DNA from: Aegilops tauschii subsp. strangulata
Lineage: Eukaryota > Streptophyta > Magnoliopsida > Poales > Poaceae
Direction of reading: 5' to 3'
DNA length: 64,000 nucleotides
NCBI RefSeq assembly: GCF_002575655.3
Contig: NC_053036.3
Location: 646,372,736-646,436,735 of the forward strand
Shown here: piece by piece, positions 22,331 to 33,200 of the stretch
Position numbering within the stretch: the first letter of the stretch is position 1
Layout of the letters: each line of letters starts with the position of its first letter
Position numbers and translations under genes: made by a program
The notes under the pieces: model-generated
What the model saw: the letters and a program-made list of their open reading frames with translations, nothing else
What the model was told of the DNA's origin: nothing
Database searches by the model: none

Positions 22331-22714
22331 AACCTAGTACAGTACTACTATAGCCAAAGCTGGTCCACCTTTTTAGAGCATGGTTAATAAATATAGGCGG
22401 CTCTTGCAGCGGCACATCATTTAGAGCAAGTACTCTCTTCGTAGGAACAAAGGAAGTGAAACAAAAGTTGGAGTGGATGCTAGATTGCCAATTAAAAGAT
22501 GATTACATAGGAAAAAAATCCTATAGCATTCTATCCTATGAATCAAACGACCAAGGTAGGAAAATTATGAGGGGGGTCTCTCCAACAGTGTTCCTGGGCT
22601 CGCACCTAACATGACGGTGGTCGAACTTGGAGGCATTCATCTGGTACACGTGGCATCTCAGATCTGGACACAAGGTGATGCGACCTCTCACTTCCTCCGC
22701 CATTTGAAGCGGCA
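22331..22714. other. Flank of the LARD insertion
   Basis: No gene seen. The last five bases, CGGCA (22710-22714), are the target duplication of the LARD. The sequence resumes at 34443. Confidence 0.6.
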
Positions 22715-23232
22715 TGTCACGACCGGATTTTGGGATACAAATTCCCAGAAAAACGGCCTTTGTGCTCACCAGCCCCAGGATTACTGTTAGCTGATGAGGC
22801 ACCAACTTGATACAAGAATTCCAAGCAAGTACATAAATATGTAGTACAAGACCATTGTGGCCTAGGGTACAACATTTGGTTTCTAATGGTTGAGGGCGGA
22901 AGCGATTGGGTACATCTGCGTCTATGGGACTCCATTTCCCACAAGAACAGCTGACCAGGGTAACTCCTATCTTCGCGAGGCTGCAAACGTCAACAGCGCG
23001 GGCTCCGAGGGTGTCACCGCGATGCATACCTCCACGCAAGGCAATCTGGCCAAGACAATAGCCAGGGACAAGCCAGTGAGTACGTTTGAATGTACTCGCA
23101 AACATTAAGAACACGGGTATAATATATCCAACATATTCCAGATTTAATAGTCGAACATACATCCGTCACGAAAATATACGAGAAGCCATGATGCACACAT
23201 ATGGATAAAAATATACCAAAATAAAATACTAA

Positions 23233-23464
23233 GTGCCAAACGAGTGTCTGAATGACTCCTCGAGCGGAAAATGCAGAAATAATATTACTGGTACCAAACG
23301 AGTGTCTGAATGACTCCTCGAGCGGAAAATGCAGAAATAATAATACTGGTGCCAAACGAGTGTCTGAATGATTCCTCGAGCGGAAAATGCAGAAATAATA
23401 ATACTGGTGCCAAACGAGTGTCTGAATGACTCCTCGAGCGGAAAATGCAGAAATAATAATGCCG
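23233..23464. repeat. 58-bp tandem repeat in the left LTR, four units
   Basis: Units start at 23233, 23291, 23349 and 23407 with GT(G/A)CCAAACGAGTGTCTGA and contain CTCCTCGAGCGGAAAATGCA. The same array, same copy number, is in the other LTR at 30790-31021. Confidence 0.95.
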
Positions 23465-25454
23465 CAGTCGGGCATCTGAGCGACACCACATAAAGGGCTT
23501 ATAAAAGAAAAATCACAGTGAATATCCAGGAGGTAGAACCATCCCAGGGATACTCAATAAAAATGCATGATATAAATGGTTAGTCCAAAACAATAGATAT
23601 CACAATACATAAGTGCCATAATCATAAACAATATTTAGCACAGTCGTTTCTCCATCCGAAAACCGATAAATTAGCCAAGTCGTATCTCCATCCGAATACC
23701 GTTACAGAGTTCTAGTTAAATCGTTCTCCATCCGAATACCGTTATCAAGATTTAACCCAGACTGTGGTCCTATACTCAAGAACATTTCTATCCGACAGGA
23801 TATATCCTCTGCAGAGGGAGTACCATTATCCACGAGTAACGGGATTACTCAGTCCCTCGGGACTAATTCCGTCTACGATCTTTTGATTGAAAACACGCCT
23901 GACCTGCACACACCAGCTTAACTCACCAGTGCCTGGAATCACCCACGACACCTGCCAAGCAAAACTCTAAGTGGGGAGGCTACAACCTCGACGTAGCATG
24001 GGATCAAATTTCTATACGCGCGCTATAAGGGGGTGCCCCCCCTCTCGGTCCCAACCGGAAACACCCATGCCCCGGACCGAATGACAGGCTTTAATCCGCG
24101 GCCGCGGGACCTTCATCACGGCCTCTCTGTACGGTGTGTGCTTTGGAAAGGGGTTGACAACCTACTGAACCATACCCTGTCCCCTGCAGGGACAAGTGGT
24201 GGTACCGACAAAAGGAAGCTACTGAACAAGACTCGGTCTACAACCGACTCATGTGATCCAAGTATCCACCAACAATATTACCACTAGTGAAATAAATCAC
24301 CACTCCTCGAGCCTCACCATGCTATGCCGGGCATACTCGTCACAACGAGGGATTAGGGACAAGCTCGTGTCTACCCAAGACCACGACTTTCCCGCTTCCT
24401 ACCGGTGTGCAAGAGAAGCTCACGAGGGCGATCCAAATCCTTAGGGTATCCATTGCTGGCCACAAACAACTCCAAAGTGCATTCATGCACGAGACTACAT
24501 CGATACATAAACTGTCACATATACTCCAAGTCTAAAGGTGCTGTGATCGCATCAAAACACCACAACAAATATTATGCCAGAGTTCAGAAATGCTTGCCTT
24601 CAAGAGTATGCAAAGGATGCACTTATTGGAAGCTTTCCTTTTCCTCCAAAAATCCTATTTTGCAAAATACACAAATACAAATATTTCAAACACAGTACCA
24701 AAACCTGTCTCAAATATTTTTGAAATAAATCTTAAAATAAACTAGATGAAATTTGAGAGAGGTAGGAAAAAGAATCAACTCATTTGGAGTTTTATTTTAA
24801 AAGTTATAGCCAGTCAAAGTTTGGTCAAATCTGTTTTTAAATAAAACCAGAAAAGAGGAAAACGCTTCAGCAGAAATACGCTTACGCAGTAGGGAAAACG
24901 CACTCGGGGTTTTGCGCCTCCACTTAAACAGAGAGAGGGCGCTGCGCGGATCGCTGACAGTGGGTCCAGAGGGCCCACTGGTCAGGTTTGACTGGTCTTC
25001 CCTCCATCTCCTTTCTTCTGCCCGACGGTGGCGGGGCTCCGGCGATCACCGGCGACGAACGGCGGCACCTCACGGGCATCCAAGGGCGGGGATGGAACGG
25101 CTAGACCGAGGTGGTCCTTTAGGTGGTGGATGGGTCGACGGAGGTGGCAGGAATCGCCGGCGGCGAGCTCCGCGGCGGAGAGAAGCTACGGTGATGAAGT
25201 GACTTTGGTGCTCCGGTGGTCTCCGATCGAGCTTGAGCAGCTGGGCAGCTCCGCAAGACCACGGGGGGGGGGGGGGTTCTTGGTGGCGCTGGAATGGCGA
25301 AAGGGTGGCTGGTTGCGACGAATCGCACCGGAGTTGGGCGGCGGCCGAGCTGGCCGGAGTTGGGGAGGACGGCCCTCTCCGGTCAATCTACTGCTAGGGG
25401 AGCTCCACGGGGTGGTTCTGAGGACGCGTGAGTGCTCGGAGGGGCTCGGGGACC

Positions 25455-25463
25455 CTTTATATA
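25455..25463 (-). promoter_or_regulatory. LTR TATA box
   Basis: TATATAAAG on the minus strand, inside the GC-rich part of the LTR; the matching box in the 5' LTR is at 33012-33020. It is the best candidate for the start of the element's own transcript. Confidence 0.55.
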
Positions 25464-26888
25464 GCGTGACGAGGCTGGCTCCGCGGTGGCAGCAGATAAG
25501 ATCGCCGGCGACCGCTTTCCTGTAGTTGCAGGGCATCGTGGCGGCGACGAACGCGTTCTGACGAGCGGGAGGATAAGCACGGCCTGTGCTCCGGGGCAGC
25601 TGTCGTGCGCTGGTGGCTTGGGCGGTGCCGAACATGGCAGAGGCCGCTGCCGACGCTGGCGTGCCGCCAAGGGCGTGGCCAGCGGCGCAGCAGGGTGCCA
25701 GGGATGCCGTGGAGCAGGGGGCGGCTAGTGCGCGGCTCAGCGATGCAGAAGGAGCCAAGGTCGGGTCGCGTCGCGTGCGGCAGTGCGGCGTGTCGGCGTA
25801 GTGCGCGCGCGTGCAAAACGTGGGCTCTGGGCGCGCCCAGAGCACGCACGGCAGGTGCTCGACGAAATGCCAGCGTGGTCTAGAGCGCGAGGGTGGAGCT
25901 GGCAAAGCACAGATCGAGGGTAGGGGTGGCTAGGCACTCTGTGGACAAGGTTGAAAGGTCAGGGGATCAAGTCCACAGTGCAAACCAGAAAGCTTGCCAA
26001 AAGTGGTTGTGCACTCCAGGTGTTCGACAGAATGCCAGATGCACATAGGCAATTCTTGGAGTGGCCAAAAACTCCAGATCAGTGTCTCTCTAGGTGCAGG
26101 AGATGATGGCAAGGTTAGTTTGGCAAAGACAGAAAGTTGACAGTGCAAGATTTGCAAAACACCAGTTCTGGACAGAAAACAGAAGGGTTTAGGGCATGCA
26201 CTTCAAAACCTCCAATAAGCCCAATCTCCTGGACTTAAGAGTTTGGTAGGGAGGGCTACAAGTAGGAGAAAGCTCAGGGTCACTAGAGCAAGGAAAAAAT
26301 ATGGTTGCAGTACAAATCATCAAATTGGACCAGAATGCAAAAGAGGTTGATCCACTCAAATTTTCCAAAGAACATCATTGGGTTTTTGCTTGAAGATGAA
26401 TTTTATGCATCCACTGATATCTCCAAACACATGGAAGAATTTTCAGAAGAATAATTAAATGGGTTGCAGTGCAAAAGTGCCTACTGGACCAGATTGGAAA
26501 AGTTGGTGTAGAGCTCAAAATCTCCAATGGCCAAGAGGTATCTTTGCATAAAAGTGATGTGGGACCATCACATGACATCCCCAAATTTTGGTGGAATTTT
26601 TAAAAGCATTTGTCAAGAGGTTGCAGTGCAAATAGGCCCCAAATGCAAAAGGAATCATTTTAAAGAAAGAAAGCTTTTTGAATAAATAAATCTTGCAACA
26701 TTTGAATCCTACTGAATAAATAATTGTTTTATTTTAGAGAGAAATCAGTTCCAACAATACCTTTGAAGGTTTCTCCCACTAGAGGCAAAAACCCATATCA
26801 CAAAAGGTAAAACTTGACAATTGGAAAAGTTTTATTTCCTGGCAATATTTTAATAAACAAAACAAGGCCAAAAATTATGGGTGTCACA

Positions 26889-26905
26889 ACACTACCTCCC
26901 TTAAG
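26889..26905 (-). other. LARD polypurine tract
   Basis: On the minus strand CTTAAGGGAGGTAGTGT directly precedes the TGTGACACCC of the 3' LTR, the expected plus-strand priming site. Confidence 0.75.
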
Positions 26906-27470
26906 AAAAAATCTCGTCCTCGAGATTTGTTAAAAGTTGTTTGGACAAGAATTGTTTTTGAAATAAAATCGCTTTTATCAATGAACTCCTTTAGTTGCAC
27001 AAAAACCAAAAGGCTGCAGTGAGAGGGCAATAAGTGGTGTAAAACCACAGTGTGCTACACTGGTGCAGTGTGGAAAAAAATCCACGGTTAGGGAAAACGA
27101 GATATTTCCACGGGATACAGTAATTTAGAATAAATTCTAAATTACTAAGATACGCTGGTCGCACCCGGGAGCACAGTGCTCTCTCTGGCTGACAGGTGGG
27201 CCCAGGGCCCACTGTCGGCCTCTTCTCCTTCCTCTGGCTCTCTCTTCTCTCTCACACGCTCTCCCGCGCTTCCTCCACCGGCGATGCCTAGCTCGTAGGG
27301 CATCGAGGCCGTACCATGGTAGTGCGCGGCGTGCGTGCTGCTGGTGCAGCGTGCACTCACCTCGCGGGCCAGGGCGCTGTCGGCACTGCTTGCGGGCTCG
27401 CCTCCGAACATCGGCGGTCGAGCGACGAGTGTCGCTGGTGGACCTCGCCCACCGTACACCGATCTCGGGC
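26906..27470. other. LARD internal non-coding stretch
   Basis: No retroviral-type motif on either strand. 27150-27470 is GC-rich and leads into the plus-strand TATA box of the small membrane-peptide gene. Confidence 0.5.
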
Positions 27471-27477
27471 TATAAGA
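27471..27477 (+). promoter_or_regulatory. TATA box of the antisense membrane-peptide gene
   Basis: TATAAGA after a GC-rich stretch, about 108 bp upstream of the ATG at 27579, followed by a pyrimidine-rich leader (CTTCTCCTTCCTTCTCCTCC). Confidence 0.5.
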
Positions 27478-27578
27478 CGCTCGCGGTGCTCCTCTCTACT
27501 CCCTCACACCCGGCCTCGCTCCTTCTTCTCCTTCCTTCTCCTCCATAGCTGCTGGCAGGAGCTCGAGCCGAGGCTCTA

Positions 27579-27740
27579 ATGGCGGAGGCAATGCCGGACT
27601 GGTATGTGGTCCTGGTGTGTGGAGGCCTGGCGGTGCTGCTGGGGTTCTCCGTGCTCCTGTGCGCGATGATCCTGGATGATCGTCGTGATGCTGCCGCTCG
27701 AGTGTTAGCTCGTCGCGGTGGCGGCGATCACGTGGATTAG
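27579..27740 (+). CDS. Small membrane peptide, 53 residues, antisense to the LARD
   Basis: Reads MAEAMPDWYVVLVCGGLAVL, then LGFSVLLCAMILDDRRDAAA and a short basic/acidic tail to TAG at 27738-27740. Residues 8-32 form one strong hydrophobic segment, so the product would be a single-pass membrane peptide. The charged C-terminal side (DDRRDAAARVLARR) suggests that end faces the cytosol by the positive-inside rule. The start context (CTCTAATGGCG) is fair, and a TATA box and pyrimidine-rich leader lie upstream. I do not recognise it. It could be a captured host 5' end or a gene specific to this element family. Confidence 0.5.
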   Translation: MAEAMPDWYVVLVCGGLAVLLGFSVLLCAMILDDRRDAAARVLARRGGGDHVD

Positions 27741-28159
27741 GCGCGGCATCGGGGCTGACTGCTGTCGGAGTGCTGGGGCGGCTCGCGTTTGAAGGAACAC
27801 TCGCAAATCTCTCTTACTGGGACGGTGGTGTCCTCGAGTGTAGTTAGATAGGCGCAAAAATATATTGCGTGCTCAAGAATCTGTAACAGTGCTCGAGGTC
27901 GAGTGGTGGCTGAGAGTAACGGTGTTGCGCGAATAAAGATCCACGTTGAGAAAATGCATATATACGCGGCAATAACTCGGGGAAAAGAAATCCCCTCGAA
28001 AACATGTTGCGAGAAGAAAATAATTAAAACAACCCTAACAGCAGTGACACTGCTCACAAAACAGGAACTAAAGAAAAATCGGATCCGTCGCACGAGGATT
28101 TTACGAACATGCTGCAACACATAAATACAAGTACTGGACAATAAATACATCGGAGGCGT
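27741..28159. other. LARD internal spacer
   Basis: A minus-strand open frame covers it but is AT-rich and low in structure; I see no support for a gene. It probably holds the 3' UTR of the minus-strand gene ending at 28160. Confidence 0.45.
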
Positions 28160-28792
28160 TTACAAAGAAAACGGTAAAGCGACAGGGTCCTGAGAAAACG
28201 CCTCTGGCACTGGGGCACACTCCTCTCCTATCGGGGGAAGCGGGTTGACCAGACGATGAATGCGCCCTTCTTGGTTAGGCCTCAGTGGTCTGCCAATAGC
28301 GATCCGAGGATTTAAATCAGCGAGGCTCTGGAGATAACCCATTGCTCGCTGAGTTAAACGCTCCTGAGCGATGACGTACTGGGCAAGGTTGGCCAGTACT
28401 GGATCTCTCTCAAAGCGCCCACCGGGAAAAGATGCAACTTCTCCGGGTGCTGCACGGCTCGGAAAATAATAGTACCCTCGCTCACTGGCGTAGGGTACCG
28501 CGAATCGAAGGCGGGTGAGCGCCTCGTACGCGGCAGCTTCTATGGCCATCTGCGGAGTCGGCATGGATTTCCCCACGAAGGAGACTTCCGTTGGATCTTG
28601 GTTTGGGTAGGCGGGAGGGATGTGCACCACTGCCCAATATTTCGAGGTGGAAGGAGTGATCCTCGATTTGAGCAACTCGTACTGGGGTGGACGGGTGGCA
28701 CTCATAGTACTGCAGGTAAAGTCCCACAATAATTTGACAAAACTGCCCGGGGTTGCGTCTGGGGTTCTCAGATAAATGCTGGGGGTCGACAT
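28160..28792 (-). CDS. LARD internal protein B, 210 residues, unknown family
   Basis: Minus strand from ATG at 28792 in good context (CTGCCATGTCG), 68 bp after a TATATAAG box. It is paralogous to protein A upstream: both carry (A)TPGSFV/ATNLGGFV, PPQYEL/PPxEYV, then KYWAVVHI/QYWATVHI, an alanine-rich helix (MAIEAAAYEALTRLRFAVPY / AIQLAAREAVVQLRHLSP) and YYYFPSRA/FYYYPSRDG, followed by a helical region (FERDPVLANLAQYVIAQERL / ETDPALLHLVRYVSALEQL). The beta-strand, G-x, AAxxAL-helix order is reminiscent of a double-stranded-RNA-binding fold; that is weak inference. No polymerase, capsid or membrane motif. The frame is intact. Confidence 0.68.
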   Translation of the reverse strand: MSTPSIYLRTPDATPGSFVKLLWDFTCSTMSATRPPQYELLKSRITPSTSKYWAVVHIPPAYPNQDPTEVSFVGKSMPTPQMAIEAAAYEALTRLRFAVPYASERGYYYFPSRAAPGEVASFPGGRFERDPVLANLAQYVIAQERLTQRAMGYLQSLADLNPRIAIGRPLRPNQEGRIHRLVNPLPPIGEECAPVPEAFSQDPVALPFSL

Positions 28793-28859
28793 GGCAGGGA
28801 AAGGCGGTGAGTGCTGCGCACAAAGGTGAGGGGGTGCTCGGCAAGGTCACGGAGTGGCC

Positions 28860-28867
28860 CTTATATA
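28860..28867 (-). promoter_or_regulatory. TATA box of LARD protein B
   Basis: TATATAAG on the minus strand, 68 bp upstream of the ATG at 28792, with a C-rich leader between. Confidence 0.65.
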
Positions 28868-29163
28868 GCACCGGGGCTGGGATCAAACACTGGAGGAGAG
28901 GTGACTGGGTGACGATCCTGTGCTCGGGTCAAAGCCACAGATATACACATCACATAAATGTGACGCATTACTATGGGCGCTGACGGGGTTGGTCTAGGTA
29001 GCTGCGCCCGAGAAAAAAAAAGCAATCGTACGCCAACGTACACATGCATAGCTACTACTCCCAAAAATAAGAGTGCTCAAACAGACAGCATGCAACAAAA
29101 GCGATACAAGGCCACACATTACAAAGCGTAGGAAAACTAAGGCTCGATACAACTTTGAACGAC

Positions 29164-29957
29164 TTAGTCTACTTCGTTAATGTCCAAGTGGGCTGGCCTT
29201 GCGGACGCCGATGCTTCTCCACGGTTCTCACCGTCGGGATTTGCTGGTTGAGGCTGTGGTGCTGCAGGGTCGGGGAGATGGTGATGACCATCCCGAGGGC
29301 TATTGGCCCAAATCCCGTTGGAATGGGTTTCCAAAAGGCGACGAAGCGCTTCTGGGGTCACCAAAGTGCTCTGGTTGAGGGTTGGCGCAGACCTCAAGGG
29401 ATCGATCGGGTGTCTGAACAGCACGACTGGGTTGTCGGTGTCGGGCTCCGCTTCTCTCCTCGCCGGGGCTCGGCGAACCAGCTCTCCACGAGCTGCGATC
29501 AGATCGAGAGTGACCTGATCGAACAGTTGCTCCAGTGCGCTTACATAGCGCACCAGATGCAACAACGCAGGATCCGTCTCGTGGTCTCCGTTGGCAACTT
29601 GGGGCGGCCTACCATACCCGTCACGACTGGGGTAGTAGTAGAACGAGCGACAGTTAACTCTGGGTGACAAGTGCCGGAGTTGAACTACCGCTTCGCGGGC
29701 TGCCAGTTGGATGGCTTGTGGCTCAAAGGAAGTTGTCCTTCCAGTGAACCTGTAGGGGCGTTCTGGCGACAGACCCCTACCATAGATGTGTACAGTGGCC
29801 CAGTACTGACGGCTTTCACCGTACATGGGTCCTTGGTACACAACATACTCGGAGGTTCTTCTAACGCGTAGGCACGGCGGGTGAGGTTTGCGAGCACGGT
29901 CACAAAACCTCCAAGGTTGGTCGCTGTGGTCTCGTTGTGAACAATGGGACCAGGCAT
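29164..29957 (-). pseudogene. LARD internal protein A, paralog of B, one frameshift
   Basis: Minus strand from ATG at 29957 (MPGPIVHNETTATNLGGFV...), 50 bp after a TATAAAAAG box. The frame breaks near 29853 after YALEEPP; the homologous sequence continues in another frame with EYVVYQGPMYGESRQYWATV and runs to the stop at 29164. A missing base explains it. The C-terminal part is proline- and asparagine-rich (DPAAPQPQPANPDGENRG). Intact B and broken A come from a tandem duplication; the shared core is described under B. Whether other copies of the element have A intact would show if both are needed. Confidence 0.65.
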
Positions 29958-30005
29958 CGTGGCTGGGCTTGGAAAGAGGTTGTGCTGTGCTGAGGCTAGC
30001 GTGCC

Positions 30006-30014
30006 CTTTTTATA
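30006..30014 (-). promoter_or_regulatory. TATA box of LARD protein A
   Basis: TATAAAAAG on the minus strand, about 50 bp upstream of the ATG at 29957. Confidence 0.6.
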
Positions 30015-30254
30015 GGGGAAAGGGGATGGAGTCTTCCTCCGCACGCTTGCGATAGAGACGGGTTGGGTATCGGTCACTGGCGCGTGATCGACGGGCTAGG
30101 CTGATAGGTTGGGCACCGTCCGCCGAAAGGGCGTCGGGTCACTGTGGAGCTACCTTATGCGGGAAGCTCGACCGGGGTCAGGCTAAGGTCTGATGGTTTG
30201 GGTTAACCTAGGTTTATTGACCTGGCTAAGATAGGATTAGCCAATGGTCAGCCT

Positions 30255-30267
30255 GGCTCTGATACCA
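30255..30267 (-). other. LARD primer binding site
   Basis: TGGTATCAGAGCC on the minus strand, complementary to the 3' end of initiator tRNA-Met, 4 bp from the 5' LTR. Confidence 0.93.
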
Positions 30268-30271
30268 AGTC

Positions 30272-33200
30272 TGTCACGACCGGATTTTGGGATACAAATT
30301 CCCAGAAAAACGGCCTTTGTGCTCACCAGCCCCAGGATTACTGTTAGCTGATGAGGCACCAACTTGATACAAGAATTCCAAGCAAGTACATAAATATGTA
30401 GTACAAGACCATTGTGGCCTAGGGTACAACATTTGGTTTCTAATGGTTGAGGGCGGAAGCGATTGGGTACATCTGCGTCTATGGGACTCCATTTCCCACA
30501 AGAACAGCTGACCAGGGTAACTCCTATCTTCGCGAGGCTGCAAACGTCAACAGCGCGGGCTCCGAGGGTGTCACCGCGATGCATACCTCCACGCAAGGCA
30601 ATCTGGCCAAGACAATAGCCAGGGACAAGCCAGTGAGTACGTTTGAATGTACTCGCAAACATTAAGAACACGGGTATAATATATCCAACATATTCCAGAT
30701 TTAATAGTCGAACATACATCCGTCACGAAAATATACGAGAAGCCATGATGCACACATATGGATAAAAATATACCAAAATAAAATACTAAGTGCCAAACGA
30801 GTGTCTGAATGACTCCTCGAGCGGAAAATGCAGAAATAATATTACTGGTACTAAACGAGTGTCTGAATGACTCCTCGAGCGGAAAATGCAGAAATAATAA
30901 TACTGGTGCCAAACGAGTGTCTGAATGATTCCTCGAGCGGAAAATGCAGAAATAATAATACTGGTGCCAAACGAGTGTCTGAATGACTCCTCGAGCGGAA
31001 AATGCAGAAATAATAATGCCGCAGTCGGGCGTCTGAGCGACACCACATAAAGGGCTTATAAAAGAAAAATCACAGTGAATATCCAGGAGGTAGAACCATC
31101 CCAGGGATACTCAATAAAAATGCATGATATAAATGGTTAGTCCAAAACAATAGATATCACAATACATAAGTGCCATAATCATAAACAATATTTAGCACAG
31201 TCGTTTCTCCATCCGAAAACCGATAAATTAGCCAAGTCGTATCTCCATCCGAATACCGTTACAGAGTTCTAGTTAAATCGTTCTCCATCCGAATACCGTT
31301 ATCAAGATTTAACCCAGACTGTGGTCCTATACTCAAGAACATTTCTATCCGACAGGATATATCCTCTGCAGAGGGAGTACCATTATCCACGAGTAACGGG
31401 ATTACTCAGTCCCTCGGGACTAATTCCGTCTACGGTCTTTTGATTGAAAACACGCCTGACCTGCACACACCAGCTTAACTCACCAGTGCCTGGAATCACC
31501 CACGACACCTGCCAAGCAAAACTCTAAGTGGGGAGGCTACAACCTCGACGTAGCATGGGATCAAATTTCTATACGCGCGCTATAAGGGGGTGCCCCCCCC
31601 TCTCGGTCCCAACCGGAAACACCCATGCCCCGGACCGAATGACAGGCTTTAATCCGCGGCCGCGGGACCTTCATCACGGCCTCTCTGTACGGTGTGTGCT
31701 TTGGAAAGGGGTTGACAACCTACTGAACCATACCCTGTCCCCTGCAGGGACAAGTGGTGGTACCGACAAAAGGAAGCTACTGAACAAGACTCGGTCTACA
31801 ACCGACTCATGTGATCCAAGTATCCACCAACAATATTACCACTAGTGAAATAAATCACCACTCCTCGAGCCTCACCATGCTATGCCGGGCATACTCGTCA
31901 CAACGAGGGATTAGGGACAAGCTCGTGTCTACCCAAGACCACGACTTTCCCGCTTCCTACCGGTGTGCAAGAGAAGCTCACGAGGGCGATCCAAATCCTT
32001 AGGGTATCCATTGCTGGCCACAAACAACTCCAAAGTGCATTCATGCACGAGACTACATCGATACATAAACTGTCACATATACTCCAAGTCTAAAGGTGCT
32101 GTGATCGCATCAAAACACCACAACAAATATTATGCCAGAGTTCAGAAATGCTTGCCTTCAAGAGTATGCAAAGGATGCACTTATTGGAAGCTTTCCTTTT
32201 CCTCCAAAAATCCTATTTTGCAAAATACACAAATACAAATATTTCAAACACAGTACCAAAACCTGTCTCAAATATTTTTGAAATAAATCTTAAAATAAAC
32301 TAGATGAAATTTGAGAGAGGTAGGAAAAAGAATCAACTCATTTGGAGTTTTATTTTAAAAGTTATAGCCAGTCAAAGTTTGGTCAAATCTGTTTTTAAAT
32401 AAAACCAGAAAAGAGGAAAACGCTTCAGCAGAAATACGCTTACGCAGTAGGGAAAACGCACTCGGGGTTTTGCGCCTCCACTTAAACAGAGAGAGGGCGC
32501 TGCGCGGGTCGCTGACAGTTGGTCCAGAGGGCCCACTGGTCAGGTTTGACTGGTCTTCCTTCCATCTCCTTTCTGCTGCCCGACGGTGGCGGGGCTCCGG
32601 CGATCACCGGCGACGAACGGCGGCACCTCACGGGCATCCAAGGGCGGGGATGGAACGGCTAGACCGAGGCGGTCCTTTAGGTGGTGGATGGGTCGACGGA
32701 GGTGGCAGGAATCGCCGGCGGCGAGCTCCGCGGCGGAGAGAAGCTACGGTGATGAAGTGACTTTGGTGCTCCGGTGGTCTCCGATCGAGCTTGAGCAGCT
32801 GGGCAGCTCCGCAAGACCACGGGGGGGGGGGGGGTCTTGGTGGCGCTGGAATGGCGAAAGGGTGGCTGGTTGCGACGAATCGCACCGGAGTTGGGCGGCG
32901 GCCGAGCTGGCCGGAGTTGGGGAGGACGGCCCTCTCCGGTCAATCTACTGCTAGGGGAGCTCCACGGGGTGGTTCTGAGGACGCGTGAGTGCTCGGAGGG
33001 GCTCGGGGACCCTTTATATAGCGTGACGAGGCTGGCTCCGCGGTGGCAGCAGATAAGATCGCCGGCGACCGCTTTCCTGTAGTTGCAGGGCATCGTGGCG
33101 GCGACGAACGCGTTCTGACGAGCGGGAGGATAAGCACGGCCTGTGCTCCGGGGCAGCTGTCGTGCGCTGGTGGCTTGGGCGGTGCCGAACATGGCAGAGG

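Larger units (their letters stand above)
22715..26888 (-). repeat. LARD 3' LTR
   Basis: 4174 bp. Contains four 58-bp tandem units (23233-23464), a G-run at about 25263-25275, a GC-rich stretch with open frames in several phases (24900-25900) and a TATATAAAG box on the minus strand at 25455-25463. It has an 8-bp segment (near 25793) missing from the other LTR. Confidence 0.95.

Noticed and set aside
22536..23162. 208-codon minus-strand frame beginning in the LARD LTR
   Set aside because: It runs from the LTR across the element boundary into flanking DNA; the same LTR sequence at 30237-30719 has a different ending.
23233..23464. CRISPR-like array
   Set aside because: Direct 58-bp units without unique spacers, inside a plant LTR; the copy in the other LTR is the same.
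23014..23489. Minus-strand frames with repeated FHFPLEESFRHS-like peptides
   Set aside because: They are translations of the 58-bp tandem array, open in all three phases.
30255..30267. Possible tRNA-Met gene
   Set aside because: Only the 13-bp primer binding site complementary to the tRNA 3' end is present.
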